NCBI RefSeq assembly: GCF_019175285.1
Contig: NC_056523.1
Coordinates: forward strand, 185,848,418 to 185,912,417
Source of the DNA: Sceloporus undulatus
Lineage: Eukaryota > Chordata > Lepidosauria > Squamata > Phrynosomatidae
Direction: 5' to 3'
Length of the DNA stretch: 64,000 nucleotides
Shown here: positions 50,603-60,984 of the stretch, piece after piece
Layout of the letters: each line of letters starts with the position of its first letter
How positions within the stretch are numbered: the stretch's first letter is position 1
The notes under the pieces: generated by a model
Database searches by the model: none
What the model was told of the DNA's origin: nothing
What the model saw: the letters and a program-made list of their open reading frames with translations, nothing else
Translations under genes and position numbers: made by a program

Positions 50603-51882
50603 AAGAATACTGCAATTTAATTGTTTGCCTCTTTGCATACAAGAAAAAAGAACTAAATCCAAGTGAGAGTTATGTGGTTAAGGTTTACCAATGCCTAAAG
50701 GCAGTCTGAGCTTGAAGAGAAGTATTTTACAGACTAAAAAGGGAAGAGATGGAGGAAATCTGAAAATGATTGAGGATGCATGCTCAAGATCTCTTGACAG
50801 AAATTCAACTTTCCTCTTACCATTCTGTCAACGATTGATTAATTTTTTACTACAATATTTAATTGTTAGACTTTTTATCATTGTATTTACATACAAAGTA
50901 GTTATGGATCTTACAGAATATACGCTGACAGGTGAACTGATCTCTCAGAAGCATATTACAGATTGTGAATTTACAGTTATACACCTTGTGGTTTTATCTC
51001 CTTGTTTAAATTTCTCCTTTAAATTTCTCTCCCAGTGTCAAATTTTAAATTTCCTCCAGGGATTTCAATAGAGACATAAGCCGCAAATGTGGAGGGACAA
51101 CTGTATTTCTACAATACAGATGCACCCTAACAGAACAGCTCGCATCTTGTGTGCTTCAGCTTAGACGATCTAGTATCGCTAATCCTACTTGTGATTCTTT
51201 GGCATTTAAAGTGGTGCCAAACTGCATTGTTTCTGCAGTGTAGATGCACCCTTAGACCTAATATATCACATTATATCTTTGTGCTTTACCTTAAGACTAA
51301 CCAGAACCACTAATCACGCTTAGAATTCTTTGGCAGTTAAAGGGGCGTCAAACTGCATTCTTTGTAAACGCATCCTTAAACCTAATATATTGGATCACAT
51401 CTTTTGTGCTCCAGTTTAGATTATCTAGATCCACTAATCACACTTAGAATTCTTTGGCAGTTAAACTGATGTCAAACTGCATTGTTTCTAGAGTGCAGAC
51501 CTTAGACCTAATGTATTACATCTTTTGTGCTTCAGTTTAGAAGATACAGATCGTACAATCATGCTTACAATTCTTTGGCAGTTAAAGTGGTGCCAAACTG
51601 CATTATGTAGATTATATTACAATGCAGACACACCTGCAGACTTAATAGCCGATCCAGTGCAGTACCACTAATCACACTTAAAATTCTTTGGCATTTAAAG
51701 TGGTGTCAAACTGCATTGTTTCTACAGTGTAGATCCCTCCTTAGACCTAATATATTGGATTGCATTTTCTAAACATGTTTAGAATTCTTTGGCGATTGAA
51801 GTGATGTCGAAGTGTGTTATTTATACAGTGTAGACACACCTTTAGACTTAACCAATCACATCTTGTGTGCTTCAGTTTAAAC

Positions 51883-52025
51883 CAGTGGTCCCCAAACAGT
51901 GCCCTTTGAGAGATTTTGGACTTCAGCTCCCAGAAGCCTCAGCCATGTTGGCCTCTGACTGTGCCTGGGATTCTGGGAGCTGAAGTCCAAAACCCCTTAA
52001 AAGAGCACAGTTTGATGGACCACTG
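51883..52025. mobile_element. hAT-like MITE in the tandem array
   Basis: CAGTGGTCCCCAAACAGTGC start and complement CAGTGGTCCATCAAACTGTG end, with a palindromic interior around GGACTTCAGCTCCCAGAA. Target duplication not clear. Confidence 0.8.
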
Positions 52026-52085
52026 TTGTAGATGCACCCTTAGCCCTTATATGTCAGATTGCATTTTTGATGCTTCCGTTTAGAT

Positions 52086-52224
52086 CAGTGGTTCTCAACC
52101 ATTTATATCCCGCCAGGTGTTTTGGACTTCAACTCCAAGAAGCCCAAAACTACACAGCTAATGAGTAGGGATTCAGGAAAACAAAGTCCCAAACACCTGG
52201 AGGACCAAAGGTTGAGAACCACTG
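52086..52224. mobile_element. hAT-like MITE in the tandem array
   Basis: CAGTGGTTCTCAACCATTTA start and complement CAGTGGTTCTCAACCTTTGG end. Flanking octamers GTTTAGAT and CCTTAGAT match at 6 of 8 positions. Confidence 0.85.
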
Positions 52225-52519
52225 CCTTAGATGACCCAGAACCCTTAAATCATCCTTAGAATTCTTTGGCAGTTAAAGTGGGTGCCAAACTGCATGCCGT
52301 CTACAGTGTAGACTCACCCTTGCTAGATCCATTTAACAGCCACTCAGCGCCAAACAATGCACATTATTGTCCTGTAACTGAGGATGGGTTGGGTTTGGGG
52401 AGAGGAGGCAGAGCTGCCCCTATAACCAAGGCAGGTCCCTTTCTGCCTAGCAAATGGACCCCTCACATCAAACACCTTGCAACCCCAACTCACTCATCTT
52501 TGACTAGCTTGTTTTCACT

Positions 52520-52665
52520 GATGATTTTTCATGTTGGGATTTGTTTAATTGATGGTTTTGGTGGAGGGAGGGATTATGTGGGATTAGTGTTGCACACTGG
52601 GTGGCTTTTAAAAAAAATTGTAAGCCGCCTCGATCTTGAGGGCGAGGCGGGATAAAAATAAATTA
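52520..52665 (+). mobile_element. L2-type LINE 3' tail
   Basis: TTGTAAGCCGCCTCGATCTT and GAGGGCGAGGCGGGATAAAA followed by AATAAATTATTAT is the L2-type 3' end, also seen at 61266-61815. Confidence 0.75.
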
Positions 52666-53250
52666 TTATATTATTGCATTTATAATGTTATGTATATTTA
52701 TAGTATTATTATAAATCAATATAGTTATAATACTATGTATAATATATATTTATATTATAAATAAAGTACTGTATTATTATTATTATTATATTTATATTAT
52801 GTATAATATATATTTATATTATTATGAAGTATTATTATTATATTTATAATACTATATATATTTATAATATTATGATAAATCAAATATTATTATTATTACT
52901 ATATTATGTATAATATATATTTATATTATAAAGTATTATTATTATTATATTTATAAGACTATATAATATATATTTATAATATTATGATAAATCAAGTATT
53001 ATTATATTTATAATATTAGTATAATATATATTTATAATTTTATTATAAAGTATTATAATATATATATAATATTATGTATAATATACATTTATAATATTAT
53101 TATAAATTAAGTATTATTATTATTAATTTATTATGTATTATGTATTATATTATAAAGTATTATTATTGTTATATTTATAATACTATGTACTATGTATAAT
53201 ATATATTTTAATATTATTATAAATTAAGTATTATTATTATTATTTTAAAG
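52665..53250. repeat. AT-rich microsatellite/minisatellite array
   Basis: About 590 bp of almost pure A/T built of ATT runs alternating with TATGTATAATATATATTTAT-like units of roughly 90-110 bp. It probably expanded from the ATT tail of the adjacent L2 fragment. Confidence 0.85.
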
Positions 53251-53259
53251 AAACCATAC

Positions 53260-53310
53260 AAATCCTAAAACTGGAAGAGACAATCCCAAGGGCCATCAGG
53301 AAGACATAAT
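53260..53310 (-). mobile_element. CR1 3'-end remnant
   Basis: AACTGGAAGAGACAATCCCA and AGGGCCATCAGG resemble the complement of the CR1 3' end. Short, so tentative. Confidence 0.5.
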
Positions 53311-53406
53311 TATAATAATAATAATTATTATTATTATTATTATTATTATAAATATATTAAAACTCATCATCCCCACTGCTTGAAGAGACAGAGAAATGTG
53401 GAGTTA

Positions 53407-53465
53407 TATATATATATATTTATATATACGTATATATATATATATATATATACAGTATACTGTAT
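53407..53465. repeat. TA microsatellite
   Basis: TATATA runs with single interruptions, immediately left of the CpG-rich block. Confidence 0.9.
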
Positions 53466-53519
53466 GTATGTGGCCCTTCCTTCCTCAGAGACAAAATGTC
53501 CTTCCTTCCTTGCCCACCA

Positions 53520-54250
53520 TTTCATGCCCAGCCGCCCTCCCCTCTGCCCCGTCCATCAATCACCCCCAGCCCCGCCCCCTTTTCCTCCTCAGCGCGGGCC
53601 AAAAGCGCTGCTCATTCTATATAAAGAGATATATAGGCGCGCGCCAACAGCCCCCTCCCTCCCTCCCCCGAGCGCGCGCGCTGCCCAACGGTCTCATCCG
53701 GGTCTCACCCCCCCTCTCTGAGCCGCCTGAGTTCCAACTCCGGGTCCTTCTCCCGCTGCCGCTGTTGCTGTCGCTGCTGCTTGCGGGCCTCAGCCGCCGC
53801 CGCCTGGTGTGGGAGAAAGTCGGGTTGAACCATTTTTACCCAGAGAGGGGAGTCCGATATATATATCCCTCCGAGTCCTGCTTTCCTCTCTTTAGGTAAA
53901 TACTCCCCGTGCATTGCATTGCAGGGTCAATTAAGGACCTTATTTCCCCCCTGCAATTTGGGTCTTAAAGAGATTTCCAAGAGGGAGGAAGGGAAAGCTC
54001 AGAAACCAGCCACCCCGCTCTTTTTGTGTGAAGGTGGTACGGCTCATAGGCGCGGGGCTAGCTGGGAAATGTAGTCGGGAGTCGGCTGGACGGGGATGGG
54101 AGCACGTGGCTTCTGATGCCGCGTGCGGGGAGGGCGGGGCCACGGTTGAGAGAGAGACGGGCGGGGGGGGGGAGTTGGAAGAGCCCATGAGGATTTGTGG
54201 AGAGGGGGCTCCTTATGGTGGTAGTGGCGCCTCCTGCTGAGGGAGCTTTT
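53520..54250. promoter_or_regulatory. Second CpG-rich promoter-like block, owner gene unknown
   Basis: CpG-rich sequence lies between an AT-rich array on the left and ordinary sequence on the right. The minus strand has a ZNF143/SBS-type site (ACTACATTTCCCAGC) at about 54060-54074. An E-box CACGTG lies near 54104-54109 and a good plus-strand TATA box (CTATATAAAG) near 53618-53627. Sites for both directions are present. It lies between UBA1 and CAMKV, where human 3p21.31 has TRAIP, but I find no TRAIP sequence. Confidence 0.6.
53709..53833 (-). CDS. Candidate first coding exon of an unrecognised gene
   Basis: On the minus strand an ATG in good Kozak context (AAAATGG) opens a frame reading MVQPDFLPHQAAAAEARKQQ, then a Gln/Arg/Glu-rich stretch ending LELRRLREG. 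A GTGAGACC donor follows at 53708. It sits 200-250 nt downstream of the ZNF143-type site, where a first exon would be expected. The charged segment looks coiled-coil-like. I do not recognise the protein and found no downstream exon between 33.4 and 53.7 kb. An internal exon starting after CACACCAG at about 53803 is also possible, as is chance. Confidence 0.3.
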
Positions 54251-55340
54251 GGTATCGCCCGCCCCATTGGTCTCCTTTCATGCCTCACTATTGAGAAGCC
54301 TTAGGAGTGTGTTGGTTTTGCTCATAATACTAATATAAACTGAATTCTATGAGTAATAACTATAAATTACTAATAATTACTAAATTATAAAGCAATTATA
54401 AATTGTAATTCCGATATGTTAGGCACATTGAATGAATGGACTTTTTCACACGGGGAAAACTGGAAGGTTAAACTGGTCCCAACGCAGGCCCCCCCGGGGC
54501 ATTAGGGGTGATTTCGCAATTGCTTTTCAGACAACGCTGTGTGCAAACCACTCAGAACCCAGACAGAAAGTGAGGTGAATCGTTCCAGCTCATCCATGAA
54601 TTCGCTTTCTTCATGTAACTGCAGCACTGTGAAAACCATGTCCCTGATTCTCCCCGTTCCCAGATTTCCCAGGATTCCTTGCTGTGGAGAGGAGAGGGAG
54701 GCAGCCTTGTTCTTAAAGGAATATGCACACAACACACTGCTTCTCTCCTTCTTCCTGCAGCCTTGAAAGGGAGCACTGTTGGGAGAAGGCAGGGAGAGAG
54801 GACGTTTTGGCATTCCTCTTCGACAGGAGGGAGAAATGGAGGACATGTCCTGGAAAAGGAGGGCATATGGGATGCTGAAACCAGGCAGGCATATGGACCA
54901 GCCACCTCCTCTTTTTTGCTAGTGTTTGTGTGTGGTTTTATAGGAGTTTGCAAAGGGAACCCTTAGCCTTCCTTCCTCTGAAACAGCTTCCGGGGCAAAG
55001 AGGATTTTCCTCTCCGTTTCCCTTCCCTCTCTGGAGCATGTCTGTGTATGCGCTTGTGGAAATGACAGTTTGGAGCATGCGCAGAAAAGTTATTTCCAAG
55101 CTAGCAACAGGATTTGTCCTCATCCATCTGAAACCCAAATTTGCTTTCGACCCACTTTCTTGTTTAAGCAATGTGCTTTTAACCCCTTGTTGCACTCTGT
55201 GTGTGATAATCTTTAGCAAACTTGCTAGCTTTTCCAGGATGCCAACACTTTAACCATTTTCGGGATGGAAGCACATAGGTCCCCATGTGAAAAAGTCCAA
55301 TGTGAATTTAGTAAATCAACCCACAAGTAAACTCAGTTAA
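54251..55340. other. Intergenic sequence with one MITE trace
   Basis: CATGTCCTGGAAAAGGAGGG near 54845-54864 matches the hAT-like element at 34271-34731. No exon or other repeat was recognised. Confidence 0.45.
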
Positions 55341-55343
55341 TTG

Positions 55344-55564
55344 AGCGAGTCTAGTTTGAGTGTTGGACTAGGACTCCAGCTGGGGTTCAAATCTTTTCTT
55401 GGACATGGAAAGCTGCTGGGTGGACATGGGCAATTCCTTCTCTCCCAGAGGAATGTAATCTTCAACCCTCTATGAACAAATCTTGCCAACAAAACCTCAT
55501 AATAGGTTGGCCTTAGTCAGGTCACCATAAATTGGAAACACCTTAAAGGCATACCATAAAAGTC
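55344..55564 (+). mobile_element. Sauria SINE, diverged
   Basis: Head GTTTGAGTGTTGGACTAGGA, body CTATGAACAAATCTTGCCAA, 3' end GTCACCATAAATTGGAAACA. Confidence 0.85.
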
Positions 55565-55789
55565 TACTTGGGACTAACAATTGGATTTAAGTCACTATGT
55601 CCTGGAAGCCTTCCCTTCTGGTTTTAATCAATCCAGGCATAACACTCTGTGTGTACTCATTTATATTGTCCTACAGAATTCATCTATGTTATGGGCAGGA
55701 CGCCATCACTGAAAATGCATCACTAGTGATTTTTTTTTGGTTCAAATTAATTCTTGCCTATTCCCACATGGCTTCTCTGTCTGAAACCT

Positions 55790-56600
55790 GAATTTGTCTG
55801 AGGAAAACTGTAAGGTTCAAGTGAATTTGGTCCTTCAACTGTACAGGGCTCTTTCCCAAGCCCCGAATTCATGTGGAGTTGCTGTGGTAGCTGGCAGGCT
55901 TCTGTTAGCCAAAGTGCATTTTTCTGAATTTTGGTGTGTGTGTGGTATTCCACATCACCCCAGATGGACCCTGCCATGCAGTCCACCATAATCCCCAAAG
56001 CGATGGGACATGTACACACTACACCCATCTGAGGTCAGCCTAATGGGACCTTCTGGGAACAATACCCCTAGGACTAGCCCCACAGGTAGTTTGGGAGTTA
56101 CAAATGGGATCATCATCACTTCCATAATCAGAAGAATGGGCGATGATTGCTTAGACATCTCACCTGATGGGCCGGCTAACAACTTAATTCCCTTCCTATT
56201 TCCCTTGAATATATTGCCAGACCAGATTACGTCACCCCATACAAGCTTTGCCCCACGGCTAGTTTTAGCCCTTAAACCCCCCTGGAAATCTCCCTTCAAT
56301 GTGCTAGTTTGGAGTTCATGGGGACACTACATCACTGTGATCTCTAGTCTAGCTCCAGCACTTCCATTCAACCAACGCTCTCGGAATGGCTGTGTCCCAC
56401 CCTACTTCAGAAGCAAGCCCCATCTGTAATAAGTATCGCCCGTAGTTCTGCCTCAAACCTATTCCAAACTAACCCCTGATTTCATGAGCCTTGAATGAAT
56501 GTGTGATAGTGAATTGCTGTGTGATTTTCTCTTTTAAATAAAAATATATTTAATTAGAAACTTCTGCCTCTGCATCATTTCTTGGATCCCTCCATATACA
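55790..56600 (+). other. Unassigned single-copy-looking stretch ending in AATAAA
   Basis: A plus-strand frame of 139 codons lies at 56010-56429 and an AATAAA at 56537-56542. I recognise no domain and no splice sites. It could be a noncoding transcript or the remnant of an old dispersed element. Confidence 0.25.
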
Positions 56601-57590
56601 GGTGGAAGACAATTTCGTAGGTTCCTTGTAGCCAACCCCCTCTCAATTTGAGCTAAATAAAAATTCCCCTACTTAGATTTTAGCTACACTTCCCATGGGC
56701 AGCTTTAGTTAGCCACCCTGTGAACAGTGTTGGACAAGATGGGCCTTTGATCTGCGTTAGCATCTCAGTTTGGTTTATTTTTTATGGTTTCATTAGTGCG
56801 TTTAGTTGTGAAAATGTGCACTTTGCCCAATAACTGAAAACCTTGGGACACAGAACAATTAACAAATAGAAGCCACAAGCTCCAGTAGGCCAAAATTTAA
56901 ACCATGTTCATTGAGCCATTAAGGCTTGAATATCGAAGTCTTACCATGATGCCAAAATGAGATCAATGTTGGTGCCAATCGGGCCTCCAAGGGGAGGATG
57001 TCACTCCAAGGGGAGTGAAGCACAACTGTGAAGAAGGTCCTCTCTCATATTTCCACGTTTTAAATTGTAGGACACAGAAAAACCCCACAGCCAGCAAATC
57101 AAATCTTAATCAAGTACCAAGTTGTTTAACCTCTTCAGGCTTTCAAGAGTATCACTACCTTGATTTTGGAGCTTAGTTGTAGTATAAGTTGATGAATAGC
57201 ATTCTGCATATGTTCAGAGGAAATTCCAGTTTTAAAAGCTCAGCTTTGGCAATAATGAAAATGATACCTTCATGTCCCACCTGACTCAGTTTAACCACTG
57301 GTCTCTGCAATTTCTTGCCACCTCTTCATTTCCCCATTTTTCAATGTTTTGCCTGGCTTGAGTGCAGGGACTCTAGGATCGTTTTTAAGAGGGAGAGGGC
57401 TCAGCATTGGCACACAGGTTGGTATTAACTTTGCCTTCTTGCATGGGGAGGGCAAATGACTCTTCCCACCCATTACCATTCAAGCATCCTTAAATAAGAC
57501 TCTTACAAGCAAAGTAAGCATGTAGAAGTACCCTTCATATCTTCAGTGGAACTTATACTGACTGTACTCAAATAAGTGTGCAAATACAGT

Positions 57591-57677
57591 ACCAGGTGCT
57601 GCAAATTATATTTTAGAGACAAGAGCTAGCAAAACCACCTGTGTATATTCCTTGCCTAAGAAAACCCTATGAAATTC
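57591..57677 (+). mobile_element. 5S-Sauria SINE 3' fragment
   Basis: ACCAGGTGCTGCAAATTATA, AGCAAAACCACCTGTGTATA and CCTTGCCTAAGAAAACCCTA match the 5S-Sauria copy at 40705-40945. Confidence 0.8.
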
Positions 57678-57681
57678 TATA

Positions 57682-57895
57682 CATACACACATGTGCCTTC
57701 AAGTCACCTGTTGACTTATGGTGACCCCATTAATTTCTTAGACAAGGAAATTAAGCTGGTTTTGCCAGTTCCTTCCACTGAAATACAGCCTACAACACCT
57801 GGTATTAATTGGTGGTCTCCCATCCAAGTATTAACCAGGGCTGACACTGCTTACATTTCAAGATCAGGTGAGGATCTGGTGTCTTTAGGTTATTT
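57682..57895 (-). mobile_element. 5S-Sauria SINE, inverted neighbour
   Basis: Complement of a near-full copy: 3' end TGCCTTCAAGTCACCTGTTG, 5S-derived part TGGTGGTCTCCCATCCAAGT and AACCAGGGCTGACACTGCTT. It faces the fragment at 57591-57677. Confidence 0.85.
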
Positions 57896-58261
57896 AGGTC
57901 CTCAAAGGCACAAATACCTACAAAAGTGTGCCAAGGGGGGGATTGCAAACAGCCTTTGTTATGCCTGGCAAGATTCAACTACAATATTATAATATTGTGT
58001 CTTAATATTTATTAGTATTTGATCATCTTGTACGTTTCTAACTGATAACTTCTGAGGAGTCTCAACTACATAGGAGTCTTTAGTGACCCAGTTTTACCAG
58101 ATCACTTTGGCAGAAGTGATAACCACTTAGAAGGAGGCTGAGAACTAGAGCATCAAATGTAGGTGTGGAGATATTGAAGTAGCTCCTTGTTTTAAGGACA
58201 GCTCAACCTAAATGGCAATACTGTCAGTGCCACATACATACAAAAGTAATAGACAGTAACC

Positions 58262-59297
58262 AGAGAAAGACCCTGTTTATTTTATTTCCCAGAGCTGCCC
58301 CGGGAGAGGGAAAGACAGCACCAGGGGAGGGGCAGCTGGGTAGTTTCTGTATTAAAATAGCATCTTCATAAAACATGCAGCTGGCCTGGGCATGCATCCC
58401 TCTGACCCCATCCCTCCCTCCACAGTCCAGCAGCTGAAGTTGGGATCCAAACCAGCAGGGCAGCAATCACCAGCAGGACACACTTTCCAAACTGCCCCGC
58501 CATTACAGAAAGTGAAATATGGAGCTGAGCAGAGTGGAGCAGGGCAAGGCTACAAAATGGATCCCCGACCCCTGCAATGGACTTTCCTGGGACTCATGCT
58601 TTGATCATTCGGAACAGCTCTCCATTCCTTTGATCTTGTAGTAATGGCTCCAGTGAAGGAATTCTGGGCGCCTAAGGGCACCCAGAGGTAGTAGAGAAAG
58701 TTTCCCCCTCTGTGGCTCAACCTTGCCTCTCCTTTGTTTAGTGAGGGAAGGGAGAAGTGGGCCAAAATCTCCTATGCTCTTAAGCCCCTGTAAAGTCACA
58801 GAGACGGAGGCGGTGTATAATGTTGGTCAGTGGCCTTGTGAAACACTTATTGAGCAAAGGGAGTTTGTCTGAATGGGGTGGGGAATCTTATGTGGCAAGG
58901 GACACAGCTTGTGCTGGCTACTGGGAAAGACCTAAAAAGGACTCCCACACTCCTGCTAAAGAGTTAGGTGCATTCTCAATTGGGGAAGGGACTGTAAAGC
59001 TGACAAGTACCTCTCCTATCCTGCCTATAATCCTCCGACCTTCCTTCCTGGATAGAATATCTCTCTCCATGTGGTTGATTGGTCCTTCTTTTCTACTTGC
59101 CTCTCCATCCAAACCAAGCAGCTCTTGCTCCTGACCCATGGCAAGGATTGGGGAATGGGGTCAACACTGCTATGGTTCTCCCACGTTCCTTGCCTGGACT
59201 GCTGCCCCACAGACCTCTCCCCTTCCAAAGACAGGGTATGTGGATTCAGCAGAGAAGGCTTCAAAATATAGGGTTGGGCAGGGGAAAGCAGGAGCCA
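58262..59297 (-). other. CAMKV: CAMKV 3' UTR
   Basis: About 1 kb of repeat-free sequence follows the stop codon. On the minus strand overlapping AATAAA hexamers (GGGAAATAAAATAAACAGG) lie at about 58272-58290, just before the expected cleavage site. I see no other gene in this stretch. Confidence 0.7.
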
Positions 59298-59519
59298 TTA
59301 TTCGGTTTTCTCAGCCGCTCCTTCTGTCTTGCTCTTCGGTTGTTGCTCCTGCACCTCTTCCTCCAGTGGGCATGGTGACTCCAAACATTCAGCCGGCCTT
59401 GGCGCCTCAATGGTGACCTCATGAGCGACGCTCATGGAAGAACGGGGGGTGACAGGGAGGCGGCCACTGACATCCGAAGCCCGGAGACGTTGCATGAATG
59501 TAGTGACCCGAATGGCTTT
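59298..59519 (-). CDS. CAMKV: CAMKV terminal coding exon (CaM kinase-like vesicle-associated pseudokinase)
   Basis: CAMKV is a vesicle-associated, calmodulin-binding pseudokinase expressed mainly in brain. This exon follows a strong acceptor (TTTCTTCTTCCAG) and encodes 73 residues starting KAIRVTTFMQRLRASDVSGR and ending EGAAEKTE before TAA. The first residues match human CAMKV (KKAVRVTTLMKRLRAPEQSS). The rest is an acidic, Pro/Glu-rich tail without the repeated TPATDGS motifs of the human protein, and is clearly shorter. The phase matches the upstream exon at 63258-63345. Confidence 0.9.
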   Translation of the reverse strand, partial: KAIRVTTFMQRLRASDVSGRLPVTPRSSMSVAHEVTIEAPRPAECLESPCPLEEEVQEQQPKSKTEGAAEKTE

Positions 59520-59639
59520 CTGGAAGAAGAAAGGCAATGTCAAGAGCTGTCACAGACCATGCCACCTAATGGTGATTCTGAAAAGCAAGACAAACTGCTC
59601 CCTCTCTGGAAAAAAAATTATTTCATCAGCTGCTCTGAA

Positions 59640-60172
59640 GATTGGACTTGGGAAGGGCAGCTATGAAGGAACTAAACAAGTCTCTAAGGTGCAAAGACAT
59701 AAAACTGAATACTAAAATCAGGATAGCATTGTATTCCCTATCACCATGTACGGATGTGAGAGCTGGACAGTGAATAAAGCTGACAGAAGAAGAGTCACCT
59801 CTTTTGAGAGGGAGTGCAGGAGAAGAGTGCTGAGGGTAATGTAGATGGCCGAAAAGACTAACAAGTGGGTCCTAGTACAGATCAAGCCTGAACTCTTCCT
59901 AGAATCCAAGATGACCAAATTGACACTGTCATACTTCAAACACATCATGAGAAGGAATGTTTCATTAGAAAAGTCAATAATGCTAGGAAAGATGGACAGT
60001 GGTAGAAAGAGAGCAAGGCCACACACTAAATGGATACAGTCAATCAAAGAAGTCACAGTCCTGGGCCTGCAGGACTTGAGCAGAGAGGCGGAGGACAGGG
60101 AGTCTTGGTGGTGTCTCAACTCATGGGGCCACTATGAGTCAGTCAGCTCAAGAGCGGTTAACAACAAGAACA
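59640..60172 (+). mobile_element. BovB/RTE LINE 3' end
   Basis: Encodes YGCESWTVNKADRRRVTSFE, TNKWVLVQIKPELFLESKMT and the TLSYFKHIMRR motif of BovB, ending near CAGTCAGCTCAAGAGCGGTT and AACAACAAGAACAA. One in-frame stop was seen. Confidence 0.9.
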
Positions 60173-60306
60173 ATAAGCTAAATAAATAGCTTTATCAAAA
60201 GTTTAAAAGTTCTACCATGTGTAATCTCATTCCTTTCCCCTCTGGGATTTTTTTTTACAGGGCAGAAATATTCTGCTATTTGTGAAGCATTTTTCTTGGT
60301 CACATG

Positions 60307-60555
60307 TTAATAATAATAATAATATGTTTTATTTATATACCGCTATTCCAAAGATCATAGCGGTGAACAGCAAGTAAGCTAATTAGCAAGTAAGCTAATT
60401 TGCCCCCAACAGTCTGGATACTCATTTTAGCGACCTCGGAAGGATGCAAGCCTGAGTCGAGCTTGGGCCCTTTTGCTGGTCTTGAACTCGCAACCTTATG
60501 GTTTTGAGTCAATGGCTGCAGTACAGGCATTTACCCACTGCGCCACCAGGGCTCC
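60307..60555 (-). mobile_element. tRNA-derived SINE with L2-like tail
   Basis: Minus strand: GGAGCCCTGGTGGCGCAGTG head with B box GGTTGCGAGTTCAAGACC, core GAGGTCGCTAAAATGAGTAT, and tail AGCGGTATATAAATAAAACA followed by ATT repeats. A third tRNA-SINE family in the window. Confidence 0.8.
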
Positions 60556-60984
60556 ATGTTCTTTCAAGTGGACTGCATTCCCAATAAAAGGTTGATCATT
60601 TTGAAGTGGTATGAGCTCTTATTAACTTTTCAAAAGAGCCACAGATGGTAAATGCTTTTATTTAGGGCTAATCAAAATGGCACAACTGTGTATAAGCTTT
60701 CAGTTTTTCAGAGCTCTTCATCAGGTTATGTGCCACAAACAGCTGGAGGTGAGGGAAGGAACAGAGGAATCTAAACAGTTGGACAGGAGATTTGGCCAGC
60801 ACTCAATGTTAAATGTCTGTGCACTGGAGAATTATGCTACTCCAAGTGGTAGTCTGTGGACCAGTGCCAATCTTCAAATCATCTACTGACAACCCCTGAA
60901 GAACATCCAGGAAAGAATGAAAGAGTTTTGGCCAACAGACACAAATATGACACTGGTCCCTGTCAATATTATTTGAAGGTCAAA

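Larger units (their letters stand above)
51100..52315. repeat. Satellite-like tandem array with MITE-derived unit
   Basis: A unit of about 100-130 bp repeats at least seven times, anchored by GAATTCTTTGGCAGTTAAAG near 51193, 51322, 51446, 51567, 51681, 51781 and 52259. Each unit runs through GTCAAACTGCATTGTTTCT and CAGTGTAGATGCACCCTTAG to a TTTTGTGCTTCAGTTTAGA segment. The array is interrupted by two hAT-like MITEs. Confidence 0.75.

Noticed and set aside
51100-52315. CRISPR-like spaced repeat array
   Set aside because: The genome is a vertebrate's, units are over 100 bp and diverged, and the repeat is partly MITE sequence.
33400-53700. TRAIP expected between the E1 gene and CAMKV
   Set aside because: No RING-finger or coiled-coil exon resembling TRAIP was found on either strand.
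53380-53899. Plus-strand open frames of 113 and 167 codons
   Set aside because: They begin inside the TA microsatellite and cross the CpG-rich block with low-complexity translation.
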